Shown: piece after piece, positions 8,783-18,175 of the stretch
Position numbering within the stretch: position 1 is the first letter of the stretch
Layout: every line of letters begins with the position of its first letter
DNA from: Rhodovulum sp. 12E13
GTDB taxonomy: Bacteria > Pseudomonadota > Alphaproteobacteria > Rhodobacterales > Rhodobacteraceae
Assembly: GCF_003340565.1 (NCBI RefSeq)
Contig: NZ_QPLK01000006.1
Coordinates: 151,663-215,662 of the forward strand
Length of the DNA: 64,000 nucleotides
Direction: 5' to 3'
Notes under the pieces: model-generated
The model's database searches: none
Told to the model about the DNA's origin: nothing
The model's input: only the letters and a program-made list of their open reading frames with translations
Position numbers and translations under genes: made by a program

Positions 8783-8965
8783 CCGACGGCCTTTCGTCGC
8801 CCCGCTCCGCCCACGCCCGCTCCGCCCGGGCCCACGCCCACGTCCGCTCCGCCTCCGCCCGCCGCGCCCCGGGCCGGCGCGGACCTCGCCTTGTGGCATC
8901 GGCCCGCCCGCCCCGGCGACCCCTCGCCTGCGCGCGCGCCGCCGGGCTCTGCCGGGCAAAGACCC

Positions 8966-9033
8966 GCTGCTTCTTCTTGCTTCAAGTATCCCGGGGGAGT
9001 CGGCCGCAGGGCCGACGGGGGCAGCGCCCCCCG
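8966..9033 (-). repeat. 3-prime intergenic hairpin element, copy 2
   Basis: Read on the minus strand this has a GGGGGGCGCTGCCCCC hairpin, a perfect GTCGGCC/GGCCGAC stem with loop CTGC, then CCCCCGGGATACTTGAAGC and AAGAAGAAGC. It lies right behind pdxA in the direction of pdxA transcription, the same position relative to a gene as copies 1 and 3. The second stem differs in sequence from copy 1 but keeps its pairing. Confidence 0.85.
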
Positions 9034-9047
9034 CGACGCCTCCCGCC

Positions 9048-10067
9048 TCACGCCGCCCTCCTTGCATGGGCCATCCGCTCGGCCATGTGGAGCGCGGCGA
9101 TCAGGCTCGTCGGATCGGCCCGGCCCTGGCCCGCGATGTCGAACGCCGTGCCGTGGTCGGGCGAGGTGCGCACGAAGGGCAGGCCGAGGGTCACGTTCAC
9201 GCCGCCGGCGAAGTCGATCGTCTTGATCGGGATCAGCGCCTGGTCGTGGTACATGCACACGGCCGCATCGTAATGCGCCCGCGCCGCGGCGTGGAACATC
9301 GTGTCGGCCGAGAGCGGCCCCGACAGCACCAGCCCCTCGGCGCGCAACGCCTCGAGCACCGGCGTGATCGTCTCGATCTCCTCCCGCCCCATCGCGCCGC
9401 CCTCGCCGGCATGGGGGTTGAGGCCCGCCACCGCGATCCGCGGCACGGAGATGCCGAAGTCGCGCCGCAGACCCGCATGGGTCAGCCGGATGGTCTGCAT
9501 CAGCACGTCGCGCGTGAGAAGATGCGGCACCTCGGCGAGCGGAACATGGATCGTCGCCGGCACCACGCGCAGGTGCTCGCAGGCGAGCATCATCACCACC
9601 CTGTCCACTCCGGCGAGGGCGGCGAGATACTCGGTGTGGCCGGGATAGGAGAAGCCCGCCCCCTCCTGCAGCGCCTTCTTGTGGATCGGCCCCGTCACCA
9701 GCCCCGCCACGGCCCCCTCCTGCGCCAGCCGCACCGCGCGGGCGATCACGGCGATCACCTCGGCGGCGTTCCCGGCCTCGGGGCGGCCGGGGGCGGCCGG
9801 CGCGGGGAAGGCATGGCGCAGGACGGGCAGGGCGGAGGCGGCGACGCGCGGCGCCTCTGACGGGTGCGTCACCTCGCGCACGGGCGTTCCGCGCGGCAGG
9901 TGGGCGGGGTCGCCGATCCAGACGAAGGGCAGGCGGGCGCCGAGCGTCTCCCATGCGCGGGCGGCGATCTCGGGGCCGATCCCGGCCGGCTCGCCGCAGG
10001 TCAGCGCGAGCGGCTTCGCCGCCGGGGCGCTGCCGGCCTGCGCCGGGGGGCGCGGCGCCCCGCTCAC
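9048..10067 (-). CDS. pdxA: 4-hydroxythreonine-4-phosphate dehydrogenase
   Basis: PdxA oxidises 4-phosphohydroxy-L-threonine to a product that PdxJ condenses into pyridoxine 5-phosphate, in the DXP-dependent vitamin B6 route. The 339-residue protein shows the conserved [12 protein letters not shown] near the N-terminus, [27 protein letters not shown] and [11 protein letters not shown] with metal-binding residues, and the C-terminal [15 protein letters not shown]. The start is set at a GTG (10067) that overlaps the surA stop by four bases (GTGA), so the two genes are translationally coupled; no ATG is near. Upstream open frame belongs to surA in another frame. Confidence 0.95.
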   Translation of the reverse strand: MSGAPRPPAQAGSAPAAKPLALTCGEPAGIGPEIAARAWETLGARLPFVWIGDPAHLPRGTPVREVTHPSEAPRVAASALPVLRHAFPAPAAPGRPEAGNAAEVIAVIARAVRLAQEGAVAGLVTGPIHKKALQEGAGFSYPGHTEYLAALAGVDRVVMMLACEHLRVVPATIHVPLAEVPHLLTRDVLMQTIRLTHAGLRRDFGISVPRIAVAGLNPHAGEGGAMGREEIETITPVLEALRAEGLVLSGPLSADTMFHAAARAHYDAAVCMYHDQALIPIKTIDFAGGVNVTLGLPFVRTSPDHGTAFDIAGQGRADPTSLIAALHMAERMAHARRAA

Positions 10068-11320
10068 GGCTCGCGGACGATCGCGTCGGCGCGCAGCTCG
10101 GCAAGGAAGCCGTCGGCATAGGCCGAAAGGCGGCGATCGATCAGCTGGCGGCGCACGGCGGCGCGGTCGACCTCTTCCTCGCGGATCTCGGTACGCCCGC
10201 ACAGCATCAGGAACACCAGCGTCCCGCCCTCGGCATAGGTGGCCGTCTCGCCCTCGTCGAGCTTGGCCAGTTCCAGCGCCTCGCGCGACGGGACGTCGCC
10301 CTGCGCGCGGGTCTCGATCGTCAGTCGCTCGGCCGGCTGGCCCTGGTTGACGCCGTAGAGATCGTCGCAGGTGTCGACACGCGCCGCGACGCTGGCGGCC
10401 TCCTGCAGCGCGGCCTCGCTCGCGCCGCCCGGGATCAGGTAGCGTGCGTATTCGAGGCTGACATTCTCGGCCTCGGCCACGCCGGTCTCGCGGAGGTCGC
10501 GCAGGAGGAACACCGCCACAGCCCCGCCAAGCGACACCGGGTCGGAGACCTCGCCGGGCGCGAGTGTCAGGATCTGCGCGCGCAGCTCGGGCGGCAGGTT
10601 GCCCACGTCGACCGCGTTCGACACGCGCCCCCCTGCCGTGCGGGTCGGCGCGGCCGAGAACTGGCGCGCGGCGGCGGCAAAGGCCCCCTCGCCGCGGACA
10701 TTGGCGGAGATGTCGGCGGCGATGCGCTCGGCCCGCGCCTGCTCGTCGGGATTGCGGGCGGGAATGATGATCTCCGAGATGAGCGCCTCGGCCCCGCCCC
10801 GGCGCGAGGTGAGGGCGAGGGCGCGGTCGATCTCGGCCTCGGTCACCTGCGCACGGGCGCCGAAGCGCGCCCGCACCACCTGCCGCCAGGCGACGCCCGC
10901 GCGCACGAAGTCGCGAAAGCTCTCTTCGGCCACGCCGGCCTGGCCGATCCGGGCGATGAACTCCTCGGTGGTCAGGTCGACCCGCCCGGCGAATTCCGCC
11001 ATCCCCGCCTCGACCTCCTCGGGGGCGGGGGCGATGCCGAGCCGCTCGGCGGCGGCGAGCTGGAGGCGCTCGTCGACGAGCGCCTCCCGGGCGGCCTCCT
11101 GCGGGTTGCCCGGCGAGCGGAACAGCGTCAGCAGCAGGGCGCGCTGGTCGATTTCCCATTGCGTCACGACGCGGTCGTTGACCTCGACCACCGGGCGGAA
11201 GGGGTTCGACTGCGCCGCCGCCGGCCCGGCGACAGGGACGGGGGCGAGTGCCGCCGCGACGAGCGCGGCCGAAAGGGCTGCGGCGCGGGAGCGGATCACG
11301 GAGAAGAGCCGGAGGCCCAT
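10064..11320 (-). CDS. surA: Periplasmic peptidyl-prolyl isomerase/chaperone SurA
   Basis: SurA escorts outer-membrane proteins, including LptD, through the periplasm. The 418-residue protein begins with a Sec signal peptide (hydrophobic core, cleavage expected around the AAAQ at residues 34-37). A SurA N-terminal chaperone domain follows, starting VVEVNDRVVTQWEID. A single parvulin-type PPIase region covers roughly residues 165-270 (ISEIIIPARN to GEVSDPV), then a C-terminal helix-rich part. E. coli SurA has two parvulin domains; one recognisable domain is usual in alphaproteobacteria. It lies between lptD, a major client, and pdxA, with a GTGA overlap to the latter. Confidence 0.9.
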   Translation of the reverse strand: MGLRLFSVIRSRAAALSAALVAAALAPVPVAGPAAAQSNPFRPVVEVNDRVVTQWEIDQRALLLTLFRSPGNPQEAAREALVDERLQLAAAERLGIAPAPEEVEAGMAEFAGRVDLTTEEFIARIGQAGVAEESFRDFVRAGVAWRQVVRARFGARAQVTEAEIDRALALTSRRGGAEALISEIIIPARNPDEQARAERIAADISANVRGEGAFAAAARQFSAAPTRTAGGRVSNAVDVGNLPPELRAQILTLAPGEVSDPVSLGGAVAVFLLRDLRETGVAEAENVSLEYARYLIPGGASEAALQEAASVAARVDTCDDLYGVNQGQPAERLTIETRAQGDVPSREALELAKLDEGETATYAEGGTLVFLMLCGRTEIREEEVDRAAVRRQLIDRRLSAYADGFLAELRADAIVREP

Positions 11321-11466
11321 GAGTCACCTCGTCGGTCGGGGGCGCCGTCCGGCGCGCATCCTGCGCCCTGTGTAGGCGAGGCGGTCGGCGGTGCCAAGCC
11401 GTCGCCGCCCGTCCGGCGCGCAGGTTTGACGACGAGACCACGGCGGGGCTGCGGCCCGGACGCCCC

Positions 11467-13611
11467 TCACCGCAGGCACGAGCGGTTGCGGGGGCGAGGG
11501 CCGTCGGAGGTGCCGCCGAAGCCCGCGAGCTCGATGCCGAAGTCGATCGAGGTCGAGGGGTCGTCCTGGTCGGGCTCGGTGTAGCGCTGACGCAGGCCGA
11601 CATCGACGGTGACGCAGTTGGCGCGGTATTCCACGCCGAAGGTCGCGTCGGCGGCGCGGTCGCGGGCGAGGTCGTAGGCGATGTCGGCCGAGGCGCTCCA
11701 GCGGTCGTTCCAGCGCAGCGCCCCGTCGACGCGCCACTGGTTGACCGCCTCGGGCCGGGCCTCGGCGGGCGCGGCCTCGAGCCAGGTATAGCTGCCGGCG
11801 AAGTCGAGCCGCTCGCCCGCCCAGCCGAACTGCGCCTCGATCAGCTCGGCCTCGAGGTCGTCGTCGACAAGGGCGCGGCCGTCGACGCGAAAGCCCTGCG
11901 CCAGATCGAGCCGGGCGGCCAGCAGCCAGTCGGAGCGCGCGCCGTCGAGCGCGTCGAACCGGGCGAACTGCCCCTCGTCGTCGGCGCGCAGCACCCGGCC
12001 TGCGGCGAGGCCGAGCGACCAGCCGCCGGGGTCGTGCCGGGTGTAGGAGAGGCCGAGATTGGCGCGCAGCCCCGCCTCGAGCCGGTCGCCCGCGGGGAAG
12101 CGCGAGAAGGAGAAGAGGTTGCCCTCGTCGAGCGCGACCTGCCCGCTCTCTTCGGCGGGGCGGTCGGTCAGCGCCTCCTCGCCCGTCCAGACGATCTGCG
12201 CTACGGGCTCGATCACGTGGGACGCGCCGCTGCCCTGCTTGACCCACGGCCAGCGCAACTCCACCGCGGCGGCCGGGATCACCCGTGTCTGCGTGTCCCG
12301 GTTGTCGCTGTCGTCGCCGTAGGCGTCGGCCTGGGCGAGCAGGCGCGTCTCGGCGGCGAACAGCAGCCCCCCCGGCAGCACCGCGTCGCCGCGCCAGCCC
12401 AGCTCGGCCTCGATCCGGCCGACGTCGCGGCCCAGCACGTCTTCGGACGAGGGGCGCTCGTGGCCGTGCGCGGCGAGCCGCAGGCTGCCGGTGCCGCCGG
12501 CGAGATCGAACCGGCGGGTGACCGAGAGATCGCCGATCAGCGACGGGCGCCGCTCGTTGCCGACATCGGCGCCGGGGACGTAGAAATGAAGGCCCTCCGC
12601 CTCGAACAGGTAGTCGTGCTCGGCCTTCACCAGCCGCAGCGAGCTGTCGAGCCTGCGCTTGCCGTAAAAGCCGTAATCGTCGAGGTAGTCGGCGTCCGAG
12701 GCGTATTCGACATCGAAGGTCAGCCGATAGCCGCGGGGCAGCGAGAAGGCCCCGCGACCGAACAGGTAGCCGCGCACTTCGTCGGGCACGATGTCGTCGC
12801 GCGAGATGGCGCCGTCGAATTGCAGCGTCCCGGTGCGGAACGCCTGCCGGTAGCGCCCCTCCACCGTCAGCGACCGGGCCGAGACGTAGGGCGCGAGGGT
12901 CAGGTCGCGGCTGGGCGAAAGGGCAATGAAATAGGGCGCCTTGATGCCGAAGCCCAGCTCGTCGGTGCGCACGAAACGCGGTGCCAGAAAGCCTGTCGCG
13001 CGCTCGAGGGTCGGATCGGGCAGGCGCAGCTGCGGCAAGTAGAGCACCGGCACGCCGTAGAGCTCGAAGCGCGCATTCTCGAAGTAGAGCTGCTTCTCCT
13101 GCGTGTCGTGCACGATCCGGCTGGCGCGGATCTGCCAGAGCGGCACCGGGTTGGCCGCGCAGACCTCGCAGGACGAGGCGACCACCTTGGAGAGCTGGGT
13201 ATAGCGCCCCTCCACCCGGTTGATCTCGGCCGCGGCGAGCTGGAGCTGGCGGTCGAGCACGAGGCGGGCCGAGCGCAGCAGGCCGTCGCGCAGATCGGGC
13301 GAGAGCTCGGCCGCGTCGGCCAGCAGAAGCGCCTCGCCCGCGCCCTGCGCGATCGTGATCGGCCCCTCGACCGACAGCGCGCCGGTCGCCCCGTCATACA
13401 CGATGCGGCTCGCGGTCAGGCGCGTCTCGCCCTGCAGGGCCTCGACGTCGCCGCTGGCGATCAGGCGTCCCGCGGCGTCGATCTCCACCCGGTCGGCGAG
13501 CAGGGTGGCGGGTTCCGCCCCCTCCCCGTCGGGCGCGTCCTGCGCGGCGGCCGGCGCCGCGGCGAGGGCCGCCGCCAGAGCGGCGGCGCGCAGGAGTGCG
13601 CCCGCGCTCAT
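11467..13611 (-). CDS. lptD: LPS-assembly outer membrane protein LptD
   Basis: LptD (714 residues) is the outer-membrane barrel that inserts lipopolysaccharide into the outer leaflet together with LptE. A signal peptide (residues 1-24, ending AAAQ) is followed by the OstA/LptA-like beta-jellyroll domain (about 35-130), then the barrel from about 190, rich in alternating aromatic/hydrophobic strands. Cysteines at 148 and 151 (SSCEVC) and two near the C-terminus (RANC and SCLR) could form the interdomain disulfides known for LptD. The ATG at 13611 overlaps the lptG stop (ATGA), confirming the start. A 146-bp gap separates it from surA. No lptE is in the window. Confidence 0.96.
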   Translation of the reverse strand: MSAGALLRAAALAAALAAAPAAAQDAPDGEGAEPATLLADRVEIDAAGRLIASGDVEALQGETRLTASRIVYDGATGALSVEGPITIAQGAGEALLLADAAELSPDLRDGLLRSARLVLDRQLQLAAAEINRVEGRYTQLSKVVASSCEVCAANPVPLWQIRASRIVHDTQEKQLYFENARFELYGVPVLYLPQLRLPDPTLERATGFLAPRFVRTDELGFGIKAPYFIALSPSRDLTLAPYVSARSLTVEGRYRQAFRTGTLQFDGAISRDDIVPDEVRGYLFGRGAFSLPRGYRLTFDVEYASDADYLDDYGFYGKRRLDSSLRLVKAEHDYLFEAEGLHFYVPGADVGNERRPSLIGDLSVTRRFDLAGGTGSLRLAAHGHERPSSEDVLGRDVGRIEAELGWRGDAVLPGGLLFAAETRLLAQADAYGDDSDNRDTQTRVIPAAAVELRWPWVKQGSGASHVIEPVAQIVWTGEEALTDRPAEESGQVALDEGNLFSFSRFPAGDRLEAGLRANLGLSYTRHDPGGWSLGLAAGRVLRADDEGQFARFDALDGARSDWLLAARLDLAQGFRVDGRALVDDDLEAELIEAQFGWAGERLDFAGSYTWLEAAPAEARPEAVNQWRVDGALRWNDRWSASADIAYDLARDRAADATFGVEYRANCVTVDVGLRQRYTEPDQDDPSTSIDFGIELAGFGGTSDGPRPRNRSCLR

Positions 13612-14717
13612 CCGTCCTCCAGATGCAGCAGCAGCCCGAGCGACAGCAGGATCGCCGCCACGGGCGGAGACCAGGCCGCCAACGCCACCGGGATCTGGCC
13701 GTTCTCGCCGAGGATCTGGGCGAAGTTGCGGATGAAATAGATGCCGAAGCCCATGGCGAGCGCCAGCATCACCATCTGCCCCGTTCGCCCGAAGCGGGTG
13801 TGGCGCATGGTAAAGCCCGCGCCGATCATCACCATGCCGGCGAGGAACAGCGGCAGCGCCAGCTCCATCTGGAACCACACGCGGTGAAGGCGCGCGGAAA
13901 AGCCCGCCTGGGTCAGGCTGTCGATATGGGCCGGCAGCTCCCAGATCGGCACCGAGGCGGGCGTGCCGAAGCTGTCGCGGATCTGGTCCGGCGTGAGCGT
14001 GGTAGGCACGGTGAGTTGCGCGACGGTCGTGGCGTTCGACTCGGGGTTGAGCTGGTCGAGCGGCCAGACCTTGGCGTCCGTCAGATGCCACTGTCCGGGC
14101 GAGAGCGAGGCCGAGTGCGCCTCGATCCGCCGGACGGCGCCGAGTGCGCTGCCGTCGCCCGGCGGCGCGAATTCGAGAAAGGTGACGCCGAAAAGGGTCG
14201 TGCCGTCGGCATTAGCGCGGCTGGCGCGGATCACGGTCTGCCCGCTCTCGCCGCCCTGCCGCAACCACAGCCCCTCCGCGCTGATCGACAGCACCGAGCC
14301 GCCCTCCGACGAGACCTCGGCCGCCCGCGCCTCGTAACGGGCCAGCGTCGCGGCGACGATGGGGTTGAGGATCGCCACCCCCGCCGCGCCGATCAGGAGC
14401 GCCACCGCCACCGGCGCGGCGAGCGCCCGCAGGGCCGAGCGCCCGGCGGCGCGGGTGACGACCAGCTCGGAGGTGCGCGCGAAGTTGAGGAACAGCGCGA
14501 TGGTGGCGAGGATCGCGAGCAGCGGGAAAATGCGGTAGAGCGCCTGCGGCATCGACAGCAGCGCCAGCTCCATGGCGCCTGCGAGCGCGATCTCGGAGGC
14601 GTCGAAGCGGCGGAGCTGCTCGACCATGTCGAGCAGCGTGATGACGACGCCGAGGACGAAGGCGATGCCCGCGAACGCCTTCAGGTATTTCCACGCGAAA
14701 TAGAGATGCAGCCTCAT
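13608..14717 (-). CDS. lptG: LPS export ABC transporter permease LptG
   Basis: LptG (369 residues) pairs with LptF and the ATPase LptB to pull lipopolysaccharide from the inner membrane onto the periplasmic bridge. Three transmembrane helices at the N-terminus (starting near FAWKYLKAFAGIAFVLGVV), a large periplasmic jellyroll domain (about 105-270) and three C-terminal helices match the YjgP/YjgQ family. The ATG at 14717 overlaps the lptF stop by four bases, so the earlier in-frame ATG at 14855 inside lptF is rejected. The 3-prime end overlaps lptD in the same ATGA manner, making lptF-lptG-lptD a tightly coupled set. Confidence 0.95.
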   Translation of the reverse strand: MRLHLYFAWKYLKAFAGIAFVLGVVITLLDMVEQLRRFDASEIALAGAMELALLSMPQALYRIFPLLAILATIALFLNFARTSELVVTRAAGRSALRALAAPVAVALLIGAAGVAILNPIVAATLARYEARAAEVSSEGGSVLSISAEGLWLRQGGESGQTVIRASRANADGTTLFGVTFLEFAPPGDGSALGAVRRIEAHSASLSPGQWHLTDAKVWPLDQLNPESNATTVAQLTVPTTLTPDQIRDSFGTPASVPIWELPAHIDSLTQAGFSARLHRVWFQMELALPLFLAGMVMIGAGFTMRHTRFGRTGQMVMLALAMGFGIYFIRNFAQILGENGQIPVALAAWSPPVAAILLSLGLLLHLEDG

Positions 14718-15874
14718 GCCCTCGCCCCCGCTGCCGGTTCGCTCCCGGGCTCGGGCGGCGGCGGACGCAGCCGCACCGGCGGGTGCGCGGCGAGCAACAG
14801 CATGGTCAGCGCCGCCGCGAGCCCCCCTAGGAACGGCGCGTAGATCAGCGGCCACAGGTCGGTGTCGCGGCGCGCGGCGTCGGCGACCGCGTTCTCGCCC
14901 ACCTGCACGAGGATGATGACGCCCACCGCCAGCCCGATCTGCTTCCAGACGCCGAAGCGCGAATAGCCCCCGAGCCGCAGGGCGGCGAAGCCCACGAGCG
15001 CGGCGATGAGCGGGGTGAAGGGCTGCACGACGCGCAGATGGGCCTCGTAGAGAAAGTCGCCCACCTCGTCGCCCGTCTCCGCCAGCGCCTGCGCGGACGG
15101 CGCGAACAGCACGTGGGTGGGGTATTCGCGCACGTCGCGCCTGCCGCGCCCGGCATCCCCCGCGAGGTCGGCCACGTCGTAGGAAAAGCTGTCGAAGACC
15201 GTGGTCGAGAGACGCTGCGCGCTCACCTCGTAGGTCTGTGCCGAGCCGTCGAGCATCAGCAGCGTCGGCTGCCCGCTCTCGCCCTCGCGGACGATGTAGC
15301 CCTCGGCGGCCATGTAGGTCGTCCGCGTGCCCGGATCGCGGGCATCGGACAGGAACACGCCCTGCAGCACGCCCTGCGGCGTGATCTCCCGGATGTAGAA
15401 GGTCACGCCGCCCGTCGGGTGCAGGAAGCGCCCCTCGCTGAGGATGCGGGCGGTCACGTTGGCCTCGATCTCGGCCTCGCGCTCGGCCAGCGCGATGCGG
15501 CTCTGCGGCACGAGCACATGCACCAGCACGCCCATGAGCGCCGAGGCGATCAGCCCGAAGGCAACGACGGGCCGGGCGAGGCGCCAGGGCGACAGGCCGC
15601 TCGCCTGCGCGACGACGAGCTCGCTCTCCACCGTGAGGCGGTTGACGGCATAGACCGTGGCGACGAAGGCCGCGATGGGCAGCACCATGCGGATGACATT
15701 GGGCAGCGTCAGCAGCGACAGCGCCAGGAACGTGCCGGCCGACTGCCCGTCGGCGATGAGCTGGTCGAACAGGATCACCGCCCGGTTGATCCAGTAGATC
15801 GACACGAGGATCAGGGCGAAGAACCCGAACAGCAGCAGAAGCTGCGAAAGAACGTAACGGTCGAACCGCTTCAC
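14714..15874 (-). CDS. lptF: LPS export ABC transporter permease LptF
   Basis: This is the partner permease of LptG (386 residues), and the first gene of the envelope operon. It begins MKRFDRYVLSQLLLLFGFF, a typical LptF start, and has three N-terminal and three C-terminal membrane helices around a periplasmic domain (about 105-270). A Pro-rich cytoplasmic tail (VRLRPPPPEPGSE) closes the protein. It is divergent from pepA across a 197-bp gap that must hold promoters for both directions; no clear -35/-10 pair could be picked there. The lptF-pepA divergence is conserved in many proteobacteria. Confidence 0.94.
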   Translation of the reverse strand: MKRFDRYVLSQLLLLFGFFALILVSIYWINRAVILFDQLIADGQSAGTFLALSLLTLPNVIRMVLPIAAFVATVYAVNRLTVESELVVAQASGLSPWRLARPVVAFGLIASALMGVLVHVLVPQSRIALAEREAEIEANVTARILSEGRFLHPTGGVTFYIREITPQGVLQGVFLSDARDPGTRTTYMAAEGYIVREGESGQPTLLMLDGSAQTYEVSAQRLSTTVFDSFSYDVADLAGDAGRGRRDVREYPTHVLFAPSAQALAETGDEVGDFLYEAHLRVVQPFTPLIAALVGFAALRLGGYSRFGVWKQIGLAVGVIILVQVGENAVADAARRDTDLWPLIYAPFLGGLAAALTMLLLAAHPPVRLRPPPPEPGSEPAAGARA

Positions 15875-16071
15875 CGGCCCCTGTCCCCCGTGTCGGCGCC
15901 CCGGACGGGCGCGGCGTGCCGGGGGCGGCAGCCCGCGGCCCGTGCGCCGAGCCTAGCCGAAACCCGCCGGGGGCGGAAAGGGTCGGGGTGCGAAAGGGTG
16001 GCGAAATGCGGTGCTGGCGGCGGCCCGCGGCCCGGGCTAGTCATGGGACAAACCACGCCGGAGGAGGCCCC

Positions 16072-17553
16072 GTGACCGATCTGCCCGACTGCCCCGTGAC
16101 CGCTCTCGACCTCGATGCCATCGCCGAGGCCGAGGGCCGTGTCGTCGTGTTCGCCGAAGGGCCCGACCGGCTCGACCGGGCGGCGCGGCGGGTCAACCGG
16201 CTGACGAAGGGGGCGCTGGCGCGGCTGCTCGAAAGCGACGGCTGGGGCAAGGCCAAGCCGGGCGAGGCGCAGAGCATGGCCTTCCCCGTCGGGCTCGCGG
16301 CCGAATCGCTCGTCGTCGTCAAGCTGCCGCGCAAGGCCGATGCGCTGACCGCCCGCCGCGCGGGGGCCGCCATCGCCCGGGCGGTCGGGGCGCGGCCCGC
16401 CCTGGTGCTCGCGGGCGCCATCGCCGCGGCCGAGCAGGTGGCGCTGGGAGCGATGCTGCGCGCCTACGCCTTCCGCGACTGCAAGAGCGCCGGCGAGGAC
16501 GATGACGACGACGCACCCGGCCCCTTCACCTTCGCCGTGCCGAAGCCGGAGGCGCTCGCCGAGCGGGTGCTCGCGATGCGCCCGCTCGCCGAGGGGGTGG
16601 CCTTTACCCGCGATCTGGTGAATCTGCCCGCCAACATCCTCACCACCACCACCTTCGCCGACCGCCTGATGGCGCTGACCGCGCTCGGCGTCGAGGTCGA
16701 GGTGCTGGAGGAGGCCGACCTGCGCCGCGAGGGGATGGAGATGATGCTCGCCGTGGGCGAGGGCTCCGACAGCCCCTCCAAGATGGTGGTGATGCGCTGG
16801 AACGGCGGCGAGGCGGGCGCGGCGCCCCTGGCGCTGGTCGGAAAGGGCGTGGTGTTCGACACGGGCGGCATCTCGATCAAGCCCGCCGGCGGCATGGAAG
16901 ACATGACCATGGACATGGGCGGCGCCGGGGTCGTCGCCGGCACCATGCAGGCGCTCGCCGCGCGGGGCGCGAAGGCCAACGTGGTGGGCCTCGTCGGCCT
17001 GGTCGAGAACATGCCCTCGGGACGGGCGCAGCGGCCGGGCGACGTGGTGACCTCGATGAAGGGCGATACCGTCGAGGTGATCAACACCGATGCCGAGGGC
17101 CGGCTCGTGCTGGGCGACGTTATGTGGTACGCGCATGAGCGGTTCGCCCCCGCCGCGATGGTCGACCTCGCCACGCTCACGGGCGCGATGCTGGTGGCGC
17201 TCGGGCATGACCGGGCGGGCGTCTTTTCCAACGACGACACCTTTGCCGGCGCCTTCCTCGCGGCGGCCGAGGCCGAGGGCGAGGGCGCCTGGCGGATGCC
17301 GCTCGGCCCCTCCTACGCCAAGCTGCTCAAGAGCCAGATCGCCGACGTCAAGAACGTGGGCGGGCGCTGGGCGGGCTCGATCACGGCGGCCGAGTTCCTG
17401 CATCGCTTCGTGAAGGAGGGATGCCCCTGGATCCACATCGACATCGCCGGCGTGACCAAGCCCGCCTCGGAGCCCGATCTCGCGCCCAAGGGCGCCTCGG
17501 GCTGGGGGGTGCTGGCGCTCGACCGGCTGGTGCGCGACCGGTTCGAGGGATAG
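16072..17553 (+). CDS. pepA: Leucyl aminopeptidase (M17 family)
   Basis: This is a 493-residue cytoplasmic metallo-aminopeptidase that removes N-terminal residues from peptides; in E. coli it also binds DNA at cer and carAB. The C-terminal catalytic half holds the signature NTDAEGRLVL at residues 338-347, preceded by GKGVVFDTGGISIKP and the DMGGAG metal-site region. An acidic patch (EDDDDDAPG, near residue 145) links it to the variable N-terminal domain. A GTG at 16072 with GGAGGAGG 5 bp upstream is the best start; upstream in-frame ATGs lie in the promoter region. Only 25 bp separate it from holC. Confidence 0.95.
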   Translation: MTDLPDCPVTALDLDAIAEAEGRVVVFAEGPDRLDRAARRVNRLTKGALARLLESDGWGKAKPGEAQSMAFPVGLAAESLVVVKLPRKADALTARRAGAAIARAVGARPALVLAGAIAAAEQVALGAMLRAYAFRDCKSAGEDDDDDAPGPFTFAVPKPEALAERVLAMRPLAEGVAFTRDLVNLPANILTTTTFADRLMALTALGVEVEVLEEADLRREGMEMMLAVGEGSDSPSKMVVMRWNGGEAGAAPLALVGKGVVFDTGGISIKPAGGMEDMTMDMGGAGVVAGTMQALAARGAKANVVGLVGLVENMPSGRAQRPGDVVTSMKGDTVEVINTDAEGRLVLGDVMWYAHERFAPAAMVDLATLTGAMLVALGHDRAGVFSNDDTFAGAFLAAAEAEGEGAWRMPLGPSYAKLLKSQIADVKNVGGRWAGSITAAEFLHRFVKEGCPWIHIDIAGVTKPASEPDLAPKGASGWGVLALDRLVRDRFEG

Positions 17554-17578
17554 TGGCGGCAACGGCGCAGGGGGCCGC

Positions 17579-18043
17579 ATGGGCGACGTGCTGTTCTACC
17601 ACCTCACCCGCAGCGGGCTGCCCGCCGCCCTGGGGATGCTGCTGGAAAAGTCGCTCGCCCGGGGCTGGCGCGTCGCCGTGCGGGGGACCGATCGTGCGCG
17701 GCTGGGCCAGCTTGACCAGGCGCTGTGGCTCGGCCCCGAGGAGCGGTTCCTGCCGCACGGCCTTGCCGGGGGCGCGCACGACGCGCGCCAGCCGGTGCTG
17801 CTGACCGACGCCGCCGATGCGCCCAACGCGCCCGACTGCCTGATGGCGGTCGACGGCGCCGAGGTCGGCCCGGAGGAGGTGGCGCGCTTCGCCCGCGTCT
17901 GCATCCTGTTCGACGGGGCCGATGGCGGGCAGCTCGCCCACGCCCGGGGCCAGTGGAAGACGCTGACCGCCGCGGGTGCCGACGCGCAATACTGGTCGGA
18001 GGAATCGGGGCGGTGGGAGATGAAGGCGCGCTCGGGTGGCTGA
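17579..18043 (+). CDS. holC: DNA polymerase III subunit chi
   Basis: HolC (154 residues) belongs to the clamp-loader accessory part of the replicative polymerase and contacts single-strand binding protein. The sequence has the family start VLFYHLTRSGLPAALGMLLEKSLARGW and the internal WLGPEERFLPHG and QPVLLTD motifs, ending with the YWSEESGRWE-type tail. It follows pepA closely, the usual arrangement in alphaproteobacteria and in E. coli (pepA-holC-valS). No valS is found behind it here. Confidence 0.94.
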   Translation: MGDVLFYHLTRSGLPAALGMLLEKSLARGWRVAVRGTDRARLGQLDQALWLGPEERFLPHGLAGGAHDARQPVLLTDAADAPNAPDCLMAVDGAEVGPEEVARFARVCILFDGADGGQLAHARGQWKTLTAAGADAQYWSEESGRWEMKARSGG

Positions 18044-18175
18044 TCGCCGCCGGCCCGCCGAGCGCCGCCGCCCCGCGACGCTGCCCCGCCCCGCGACGCC
18101 CCTGCCCGGCACCGCTCCCTTTCGCTGGCGACGCCGCGCCGCGCAGCGCTATTCTGCCGGCCGAGAGGAGAAGAG